Source of the DNA: Acidobacteria bacterium UBA7540
GTDB taxonomy: Bacteria > Acidobacteriota > Terriglobia > UBA7540
Length of the DNA: 25,685 bases
Assembly: GCA_002478145.1 (NCBI GenBank)
Contig: DLMI01000051.1
Location: forward strand, 33,451-59,135
Direction of reading: 5' to 3'
Shown here: positions 1-5,114 of the stretch, piece by piece
Layout of the letters: every line of letters starts with the position of its first letter
How positions within the stretch are numbered: position 1 is the first letter of the stretch
Made by a program: the position numbers and the translations under genes
The notes under the pieces: generated by a model
Seen by the model: the letters and a program-made list of their open reading frames with translations, nothing else
Database searches by the model: none
What the model was told of the DNA's origin: nothing

Positions 1-74
1 TTTATCCTTTACCTTTTACCCTTTACCCTTTACCCTTTTTACTTTTCTTCGACTTTCGACTCCTCGACTGCCTT
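1..74. repeat. Heptanucleotide tandem repeat tract (TTTACCC then CGACTYY units)
   Basis: The first 50 bases are about six tandem copies of a 7-bp unit close to TTTACCC. The tract then switches, keeping the 7-bp register, to units resembling CGACTTT and CGACTCC up to the stop codon of the cytochrome b gene at 75. The reverse complement of the second part is the same GAGTCGA/AAGTCGA family seen at 17623-17657. No gene is visible here. Confidence 0.8.
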
Positions 75-980
75 TCAAAACTTTCTTTCCGGCTTTATCT
101 CGGACTCCAGCATCATCGGGGCCGGCCCGGAGATTCCACCGTCTTTCCTCACTCGCCAGAAGTGCACGCCCATGAAAGTCGCGGCAATAAGAGGAATGGC
201 GAGGCAATGCCAGATATAGGCTCGAAGCAAGGCGTTGGCGTCCACAATCGAGCCGCCCAGCAAGGCGAAGCGCACATCATTGTATGCGGTCATTCCGAGT
301 TGCGGCCCAAAAGGCCCCTCGTGCCCCAGCAGCGGTGTGGCCCGCGCCATATTGGTTCCCACCGTGACCGCCCAAAACCCTAACTGGTCGTCAGGCAGCA
401 GGTAGCCGGTGAAGGAAAGCAGCAGCGTCAGCACCAGCAGGACCACCCCTACGCACCAGTTGAATTCGCGCGGCTTCTTATACGAGCCGGTCAGGAAAAC
501 CCTGAACATGTGCAGCCAGACCGCGATGATCATCAGGTGTGCGGCCCAGCGGTGCATATTCCTGAGCAGCCTGCCGAACGGAACGTCGTTCATCAGATAG
601 ACGATGTCACGATAGGCCTGCCCCTTGGAGGGGTGGTAATAGAACATCAGCAGCACGCCCGTGATGGTCAGCACAAGGAAGAGATAAAACGTCATGCCGC
701 CCATGCCCCAGGTGTAGTTGTACCGCACGGCGTCGCGGTTGATCTTGGCGGGATGAAGGTGGAAGAAGACGTTGGTGAGGACGCTCAGGGCCCGGCTGCG
801 TTCGCTCTCGTCGTGCTTGACGCGGAAGATCGACTTGTAGAGCTGGGTCTTTTTTGGCTTCTTGAGGGTCTCGAGGTCTTCTTTTGCCTTTTCCTTGAGA
901 ACTTTGACGTCCTCCCGGACTTCCTCGAGTACGCCGGCAAGACCTCTCTTTTCGGTGTTCTCGTTCGGCTCGTTAGCCAT
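75..980 (-). CDS. petB: Cytochrome b, b6-type N-terminal subunit of a quinol oxidoreductase
   Basis: This 301-aa membrane protein is the diheme core of a cytochrome bc/b6f-type complex, which oxidises quinol and passes electrons through the Rieske protein. Two heme-ligand pairs are visible: His143/His157 in the MHRWAAH...WLHMFR helix, and His258/His273 in the YIWHC...GVHFWR helix. The second pair is separated by 14 residues, the spacing of b6 rather than mitochondrial-type b. Four hydrophobic helices lie between about 95 and 280. The first 60 residues are a charged, Lys/Glu-rich, probably helical extension not usual for PetB. The protein stops after the fourth helix, so a separate subunit IV or cytochrome c gene is expected beyond the left edge. 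GGAGAGG precedes the ATG. The Rieske gene lies immediately upstream in the same operon. Confidence 0.93.
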   Translation of the reverse strand: MANEPNENTEKRGLAGVLEEVREDVKVLKEKAKEDLETLKKPKKTQLYKSIFRVKHDESERSRALSVLTNVFFHLHPAKINRDAVRYNYTWGMGGMTFYLFLVLTITGVLLMFYYHPSKGQAYRDIVYLMNDVPFGRLLRNMHRWAAHLMIIAVWLHMFRVFLTGSYKKPREFNWCVGVVLLVLTLLLSFTGYLLPDDQLGFWAVTVGTNMARATPLLGHEGPFGPQLGMTAYNDVRFALLGGSIVDANALLRAYIWHCLAIPLIAATFMGVHFWRVRKDGGISGPAPMMLESEIKPERKF

Positions 981-984
981 CCAC

Positions 985-1072
985 CTCTCCGTTCAAGTGG
1001 TTAGTGGCTAGTGGCTGGTCACTAACCAACCGCACTAATCACTAACCACTCCCCTTCACACTAGCCACTGCC
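985..1072. repeat. TAGTGGY heptamer tract folding back on itself
   Basis: Between the Rieske and cytochrome b genes the spacer is made of 7-bp units (GTGGTTA, GTGGCTA), followed by the same units in reverse orientation (CACTAAC, CACTAAT). AGTGGTTAGTGG at the left can pair with CCACTAACCACT-like sequence at the right, so the transcript can form a hairpin inside the operon. It might affect message stability between the two subunits; that is inference. Confidence 0.7.
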
Positions 1073-1073
1073 C

Positions 1074-1697
1074 TTACACGGTTATAAAAGCGCCGGGATC
1101 ATCAAAGTCGTCTGGGCCGCCCTGGCTCTTGAACCAGGAATACAACCGGCTGGTATCCACCACGATCTGTCCTTCGGACCCCAGCTCCACGTGGGCGCGA
1201 TCCATGGGCCGCGGTGCGGGCCCTTCAAAGTTGACCCCTTCGGGTGTGTAACCGCTCCCGTGGCAAGGGCATTTGAACTTGTTCTCGGCCGGCTTCCAAT
1301 CCGGCGTGCAACCCAGGTGCGTGCACTTGGCAAAAATGCAGAAAAGACGGGGAGGCTCTTTGACCACCCAAATTCGGTAGGCCTGCTTGTATTTCTCATT
1401 GACCCCGATCTGGAAGTCCGAAGGATAACCGATGACGTGTACTGTCTCCGGCTCAAAAAGGACACGCGGGAAGAAGAAACGCAGGAACATCAGGAAATTG
1501 GCGATGACGAATCCCCACACGCAACTCCAGATGAACCGCCGTCGCGTCTTCCCTGAGTCAGGAATCTCTTGAGCGGAGCTGCTTGCAGGTTTGGGTGGAG
1601 CGGCTGGCTTTGCCCCAGGCTTAGGGGGAGTGGCAACAGCACTAGCCCCTGCAGCCTTCGCTGAGGTCGTAGAAGGCGCACCGTCCGCATTCGCCAT
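1074..1697 (-). CDS. petC: Rieske [2Fe-2S] iron-sulfur protein
   Basis: This 207-aa protein is the high-potential iron-sulfur subunit that takes electrons from quinol at the cytochrome b complex. The cluster motifs are complete: CTHLGC at 125-130 and CPCHG at 143-147, giving ligands Cys125, His127, Cys143 and His146 and a stabilising disulfide Cys130-Cys145. The N-terminus is an Ala/Pro-rich linker (about 10-45), then TRRRF, which resembles a Tat signal, and one membrane anchor at about 54-74; uncleaved Tat anchors are known for Rieske proteins. I chose ATG 1697 because AGAGGAG lies just upstream and because the longer reading frame to 1784 runs into the promoter at 1762-1791. The cytochrome b gene follows after a 93-bp repeat-containing spacer. 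Confidence 0.94.
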   Translation of the reverse strand: MANADGAPSTTSAKAAGASAVATPPKPGAKPAAPPKPASSSAQEIPDSGKTRRRFIWSCVWGFVIANFLMFLRFFFPRVLFEPETVHVIGYPSDFQIGVNEKYKQAYRIWVVKEPPRLFCIFAKCTHLGCTPDWKPAENKFKCPCHGSGYTPEGVNFEGPAPRPMDRAHVELGSEGQIVVDTSRLYSWFKSQGGPDDFDDPGAFITV

Positions 1698-1761
1698 GCT
1701 CGAAGCTCCTCTAATTACGGGGTAGGAGAGAGATTTGTTTTCCAGCCAAGCCCAAAAACCC

Positions 1762-1791
1762 AATATAAATGAAAGCTGAAGCACGTGTCAA
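1762..1791 (-). promoter_or_regulatory. Sigma70-like promoter of the Rieske/cytochrome b operon
   Basis: Read on the minus strand, a perfect -35 TTGACA is followed after 18 bp by TATATT (or after 17 bp by TTATAT). Transcription would start near 1755, giving a leader of about 58 nt before the Rieske ATG at 1697. This is seen in the sequence; activity is inferred. Confidence 0.7.
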
Positions 1792-2333
1792 CGTCTGGTA
1801 ACAACAAATCGCGAAGAAATCAAGAGTTGACGCAGATCAAGAGAAACCTGCCTGATATATCGCAGCGTGATTTGGTTCCCAGCGGAGGGTTTGGCAAGAA
1901 CTCCCCTCCCACCGCGGCAGGAGGGGAGCCAGCGCGAAGTGAGCTAGGCAGGGACTCCCCTCCTCTAGAATTTGGCCTTTTGGGGTCGCTCTTTCGCTTC
2001 GTTTGAGTTTTTTTGCATACTCTTGGGACATTTTTCGGCCCCTTTTGCACGCCTTTTGGGTTCGTTTTTTGGGTACTTTTGTTGATTCTAAAGGACTTCG
2101 TCGGTTCGTTCCGTTAATATTAACATCTTTTGTGAACTTCCTGCGCGTCTCTGGAACATTTGCCGCGGCCTTGCTGGAGCACTCTGTCGCCGGAATTGGC
2201 ATCGGCCTGACCAGCCGAGGATCTTCGCTAATGAAAATCAGTCCTACCTCCCTGGCTTCGCAGGGCCGGTGAGGGCTGTAACCTCGCAAGCTCCGGACGG
2301 CCTCTTCGTCAAGGTCCATGTTAGTAGGCTACC
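1785..2333. other. Gene-poor T-rich region between hemH and the Rieske gene
   Basis: I see no convincing gene in this 550-bp stretch. A minus-strand open frame of 160 codons crosses it (1837-2319), but its Lys/Arg-rich, low-complexity product matches nothing I know. It holds a CTCCCCTCC/GGAGGGGAG hairpin (1901-1909 with 1920-1928), whose right arm could instead pair with a second CTCCCCTCC at 1955-1963. It also holds one copy of the T-rich element shared with 9915-10085. Confidence 0.5.
1985..2150 (-). repeat. T-rich dispersed element, copy 1
   Basis: On the plus strand this is T/G-rich with repeated TTCGTTTTTTGGG-like and CTTTTG-like words. It includes GGTTCGTTCCGT (2103-2114), followed by a segment containing ATCTTTT and then TTCCTGC. 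The same order recurs at 9915-10085. Both copies lie between two minus-strand genes, in the same orientation. On the minus strand it is A-rich with ACGGAACGAACC. It may be a degenerate dispersed repeat; function unknown. Confidence 0.45.
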
Positions 2334-3380
2334 TTAGGGCCGCGCATTTGTCAAGACCTTCGCAGTCTGTGGTCCCGCCAGGGCGTGAAGCACAAGGTCG
2401 GCAAGGGCCCGAATGAATGTCGGCGAACCATTCAAGCCCGTCGTGACATGAAAACCTTGGATGCCAAGACGCTCGGCTAACTCACGAGCTTCGATATTGA
2501 TTTCGTAAAGCGTTTCGACGTGGTCGGAGACGAAAGAAATCGGCACCACCAGAACTCGCTCGCTTCCGTTTGAGGCAAGAGCCTGAAGAGCCGCGTGGAG
2601 GGAGGGACCCAGCCATCGGCCCGGACCGGAACGACTCTGGTAGCAAAGGCTGTGCGGGTTCGGCCACGCCCCCCGCTCCATTACCAATCTCACGGTGGCT
2701 TCAATCTGTGCCTGGTAGGGATCGCCGGACTTGATAATGGTCTCCGGTACTCCGTGGGCGCTGAAAAGCAAATGGACATCTGAAGGGAGGCGCAGGGCAG
2801 ATCCATTCGTCTGCCGAGACTGCTCGAGACCTTCGTTCACACGCTCGACGATCGCTTCAATGTAAAGAGGGTGGGTGTGGTAGTCGCGGACGATTCTTAC
2901 ATCGACAGGGTGGCCGGGTGAGAAGTTGCGCTCCCACTCTTTCAGACTGCTGCCGGTGGTGACGACGGAGAATTGGGGATACAAAGGCAGCAGCACAAGC
3001 CTCCGGACTTGATGATTCAGGACTTGGCGGACAGCCTCTTCGGTTAGTGGATGCCAGTAACGCATGGCTACGAAAACATGCGCGTCGAGAGAATTGCGCA
3101 ACTCGCCTTCGAGCCTGCGGGCCTGAAGTTCCGTCAGTTCGCGGAGGGGAGACCTGCCGCCAATCCGGGCATAGTGTTTTTGGACTCGCCTGGCACGCCG
3201 CGACGAAACAAGTCGAGCCAGAGGCTCGCGGGCCAGCCGAGCAAACGGGAAGTCGATGATATCGGGATCGCAGAAGAGGTTATAGAGGAAAGGCTCGACC
3301 GCCTCAAGGGAGTCCGGGCCGCCCAACTGGAAGAGGACTACCCCTACCCTACTTCTGCTTTCTGCCTTAATTGGACTCAC
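2334..3380 (-). CDS. hemH: Ferrochelatase (heme synthesis)
   Basis: This 348-aa protein inserts Fe2+ into protoporphyrin IX (or coproporphyrin III) in heme synthesis. Family signatures are clear: VGVVLFQLGGPDSLEAVEPF near the start, LPLYPQFSVVTTGSSL (about 131-146), LLFSAHGVPE with the catalytic His209, YQSRSGPGRWLGP (247-259), and VVPISFVSDHVETLYE with Glu289. The length fits the family. The start is GTG 3380, preceded by AAGGG at good spacing; no other start is available. The N-terminal KAESRSRVG is encoded by a run of 7-bp repeats (3338-3372), so that part is probably not conserved. It stands alone on the minus strand, near the heme-requiring cytochrome b operon. A heme-linked grouping is plausible. 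Confidence 0.95.
   Translation of the reverse strand: MSPIKAESRSRVGVVLFQLGGPDSLEAVEPFLYNLFCDPDIIDFPFARLAREPLARLVSSRRARRVQKHYARIGGRSPLRELTELQARRLEGELRNSLDAHVFVAMRYWHPLTEEAVRQVLNHQVRRLVLLPLYPQFSVVTTGSSLKEWERNFSPGHPVDVRIVRDYHTHPLYIEAIVERVNEGLEQSRQTNGSALRLPSDVHLLFSAHGVPETIIKSGDPYQAQIEATVRLVMERGAWPNPHSLCYQSRSGPGRWLGPSLHAALQALASNGSERVLVVPISFVSDHVETLYEINIEARELAERLGIQGFHVTTGLNGSPTFIRALADLVLHALAGPQTAKVLTNARP
3338..3372. repeat. CTTCTGC-type heptamer tract inside the 5' end of hemH
   Basis: Five 7-bp units, including CTTCTGC and TTTCTGC, lie inside codons 4-15 of hemH. Their reverse complement (CAGAAAG type) is the same family as 7372-7400, and the forward form recurs at 17726-17767. Confidence 0.65.
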
Positions 3381-3408
3381 TTTGCGCCCTTAGTCCCTGC
3401 ACTGTAAT

Positions 3409-3438
3409 ATCCTACACAGGCCGGTAGTAGCACCGCAA
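3409..3438 (-). promoter_or_regulatory. Possible hemH promoter
   Basis: On the minus strand TTGCGG and TAGGAT are separated by 18 bp, placing a start about 22 bases above the GTG. The match is moderate. It would lie back to back with the plus-strand promoter at 3453-3482. Confidence 0.35.
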
Positions 3439-3452
3439 GTGCTGACCAAGCC

Positions 3453-3482
3453 TTGACCATCCTAGCGGGTGCGTCTTATGAT
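3453..3482 (+). promoter_or_regulatory. Sigma70-like promoter for the small gene at 3535
   Basis: TTGACC and TATGAT are separated by 18 bp, with a predicted start near 3489. An imperfect palindrome sits directly on that start (3485-3500), and the small gene begins 46 bases further on. Confidence 0.55.
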
Positions 3483-3484
3483 GT

Positions 3485-3500
3485 ACGAGTTATAACTTGT
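3485..3500. promoter_or_regulatory. Operator-like palindrome
   Basis: ACGAGTTATAACTTGT is a 16-bp dyad symmetric at 14 of 16 positions, centred on TTATAA. It starts three bases after the -10 hexamer and covers the predicted transcription start, a common place for a repressor site. Confidence 0.45.
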
Positions 3501-3534
3501 GAAATGACCCTGGCTCTGCTGGGAGGGAAGTATC

Positions 3535-3687
3535 ATGGCACGCCCTATAGAAGCTACTCCGATTTTGAAGGGAAAGGATGCAGATGCGCTTCTGCGCAGG
3601 GCCGGAAGTGTCGTTGTCACGAAAAAACACATCTCTTTCCTAAAGACCGCTGCCCTTCAAAGCAAGAAGGCCGAGAAAGACAGATAG
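3535..3687 (+). CDS. Small 50-aa protein, antitoxin-like in style
   Basis: This is a 50-residue basic soluble protein beginning MARPIEATPILKGKDADALL and ending KKAEKDR. GGGAGG lies eight bases before the ATG. The N-terminal 'PI..TP.L.GKDA..LLR' pattern resembles short conserved bacterial and archaeal proteins of antitoxin-like size that I recall but cannot name firmly. A promoter and a palindrome stand directly upstream, consistent with autoregulation. Two other very short frames follow (3743-3946 plus, 3843-4073 minus). No catalytic motif or membrane segment is visible. The antitoxin reading is inference; it may simply be a conserved hypothetical. Confidence 0.6.
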   Translation: MARPIEATPILKGKDADALLRRAGSVVVTKKHISFLKTAALQSKKAEKDR

Positions 3688-3742
3688 AGACTCAGTGCGG
3701 AAGAATTCATACTTGTTCATTTCATCCGAATAGGGGATTCGT

Positions 3743-3946
3743 GTGCGTGAAGACTTTCCCGTACATCGAAAAAAACCAGAGCTGATCTGGATTTTCAGGC
3801 GTTTTGCGAGGGATCGAGATGAAGAGGGATTTAAGCAGTTCCTCACTGAGAAACTGGGCATGGACTCTGATGAGGAGAGGTACGCCGTCGCGATGAGCGC
3901 TTTTTGGAATCTCGTGAGGTCATTTGAGCATGAACCTCATCGATAG
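3743..3946 (+). CDS. Hypothetical small protein, 67 aa
   Basis: The frame starts at GTG 3743 with GGGG about six bases upstream; an in-frame stop at 3731-3733 prevents a longer version. The product is charged and helical (IWIFRRFARDRDEEGFKQFL, then ERYAVAMSAFWNLVRSFEHE), with protein-like amphipathic spacing but no family I recognise. It begins 55 bp after the 50-aa gene and may be its partner. Its last 100 bp overlap the opposite-strand small gene ending at 3843, so at most one of the two may be fully real. Confidence 0.45.
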   Translation: MREDFPVHRKKPELIWIFRRFARDRDEEGFKQFLTEKLGMDSDEERYAVAMSAFWNLVRSFEHEPHR

Positions 3947-4073
3947 CTTCTAGCCGTTTTTTCCTTTGTGCCGCTGGAAGCTGGTTGAGATGTGCCTCGA
4001 TAACTTTGTAGAGTTTTTCAAGAGCTGCATCAACCGAATCAACACTGGGGGCAGACGAACCTTTTGACATCAT
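3843..4073 (-). CDS. Hypothetical small coiled-coil-like protein
   Basis: From ATG 4073 this encodes 76 residues. The segment AALEKLYKVIEAHLNQLPAA (about 16-35), followed by QRKKRLEAIDEVHAQM, looks like a genuine helical soluble protein. The Arg/Ser-rich tail (RRRTSPHQSP) lies in the part overlapping the plus-strand frame 3743-3946 and looks less protein-like. A second ATG follows immediately (4070), and TTG 4082 is also possible. No strong ribosome site is visible. Family unknown. Confidence 0.45.
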   Translation of the reverse strand: MMSKGSSAPSVDSVDAALEKLYKVIEAHLNQLPAAQRKKRLEAIDEVHAQMTSRDSKKRSSRRRTSPHQSPCPVSQ

Positions 4074-4389
4074 TAGCACCAAGGATTTCGATGTTCCGGC
4101 CCTCCTCCCTCTCGGGGTGAGAGCCTCTTTCCCGAACTTTCAAACGCTGTCGTCCTGTAGTCTACTCCACCGCTTTAGCTCGTAGCCGCATTTCACAAGC
4201 AGCTTGGGATAGAATAAGTCCACTCGTTAGGATTGTCAAGCAATCTTAGCGTGCGTTTTAAGCATGCGGTTTGAGCATCTAGCTGTTCAGCAACTGAACA
4301 CCTCACGACTCCTTCTAATAAACGTGGAGTGCAGTAATGTACTCTTACGACTTCTGGCACGTTGCCCCGGTATTCAACTCTCTTACCGC
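4074..4389. other. Intergenic region without a recognisable gene
   Basis: I see no supported gene here. Two short hairpins are present: GATTG/CAATC near 4231-4245, and GTTCAG/CTGAAC at 4285-4299. A promoter follows at 4390. Confidence 0.4.
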
Positions 4390-4419
4390 TTGACGAGCCT
4401 CCTTATGACTTGGTATAAA
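4390..4419 (+). promoter_or_regulatory. Sigma70-like promoter of the Cys-rich peptide gene
   Basis: TTGACG and TATAAA are separated by 18 bp. The predicted start (about 4426) is only some four bases from ATG 4430, so the message would be nearly leaderless if both calls are right. Confidence 0.5.
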
Positions 4420-4429
4420 GAAATGGGGC

Positions 4430-4834
4430 ATGATAATTACAAAAAAGGCTTGGGCTTTAGCGCTCTCGCTCCTTCTTTCCCTCGTTCCAGGTGTGTCGCT
4501 GTTGGCTCAGAAAGGCCAGCACGCGGGGTGGTGCGCTTCCTCGGCCTTTTGCTGCTGCAAGAACTGCCCAATGCATTCGTCACATTCCTCGATGCCTGAA
4601 CGCTGCCCGATGTCCAAGGCACCCCAGTCGCGTTCCATGATGACGTGTACCTGCGGTATTTCGCAGGATCCCCCGGCATCTGTATTGACCACTTCAGTTC
4701 GCTTAATCTTTGACCTGCCCGGGTCCGATGAGCCCGCGGAGCTGGACTCATCTCCTTACCGTCAAGTGGCCAAATCAGTTGCACCAGAAGATGCTTTTAT
4801 CCCCCCACCGGATCAACCTCCACGGACCCTCTAG
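4430..4834 (+). CDS. Secreted Cys/Met/His-rich protein, probable metal binder
   Basis: This 134-aa protein has a clear signal peptide (KK, then a hydrophobic stretch about 7-25, cleavage near LLAQ). The mature N-terminal half carries eight cysteines (35, 41, 42, 43, 46, 59, 73, 75), mixed with histidines (31, 49, 52) and methionines (48, 55, 61, 70, 71), including CPMH and CPMS motifs and a CTC pair. This composition is typical of copper-binding periplasmic or extracellular peptides. The C-terminal half is Pro/Asp/Ser-rich and looks disordered. A TonB-dependent receptor follows 280 bp downstream on the same strand, suggesting metal handling at the envelope. I do not recognise a named family; metal binding is inferred from composition. 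Confidence 0.72.
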   Translation: MIITKKAWALALSLLLSLVPGVSLLAQKGQHAGWCASSAFCCCKNCPMHSSHSSMPERCPMSKAPQSRSMMTCTCGISQDPPASVLTTSVRLIFDLPGSDEPAELDSSPYRQVAKSVAPEDAFIPPPDQPPRTL

Positions 4835-4877
4835 CCCCCATTTCTCACCAAAGTTGAACGGGTTTCTTTGCGCGGCC

Positions 4878-5032
4878 GGAAGGGCGGGGCTTTAGCCCCG
4901 CCGCAAAGGTGGCCTTCTCTCCTCTGGCCGTCTCGCGCCCGGCACAGCTCGCCGCGGCGAGTTGTGCCGGGCGCGAGACAAGGGAATTATTGGCAAGGTT
5001 CTGAAACGGCGGGGCTAAAGCCCCGCCCTTCC
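4878..5032. repeat. Nested palindromic block (REP/BIME-like)
   Basis: Two 25-bp inverted copies (4878-4902 and 5008-5032) enclose a 105-bp core. Each copy itself contains a hairpin with 8-bp arms and a 4-base loop; the left one is GGCGGGGCTTTAGCCCCGCC (4883-4902) and the right one is its reverse complement (5008-5027). In the middle lies a 50-bp palindrome (4930-4979) with arms of 25 bp and one mismatch, centred on GCCGCGGC. The whole can fold as a three-hairpin structure. It sits between the Cys-rich peptide gene and the TonB receptor gene and may act as a terminator or attenuator. Confidence 0.9.
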
Positions 5033-5114
5033 TCGCCCCGGTGAGAAATCCGAATTAGCAACTCGCTGTCCCCCAAGTTCTGCGCGGGTTGTTGTGTTTT
5101 CGAGGAGGTTAGAC

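Noticed and set aside
1..45. Telomere-like TTTACCC array
   Set aside because: The unit resembles eukaryotic telomere repeats, but the array is short and degenerate, and it belongs to a wider set of 7-bp repeats in a bacterial gene context.
1837..2319. 160-codon minus-strand open frame between hemH and the Rieske gene
   Set aside because: The product is Lys/Arg-rich low complexity, includes the T-rich repeat and hairpin sequence, overlaps the spacer that also carries a promoter nearby, and matches no family I know.
5094..5114. Earlier ATG for the TonB receptor
   Set aside because: The ribosome site AGGAGG (5103-5108) lies downstream of it and serves ATG 5115, after which a normal signal peptide follows.
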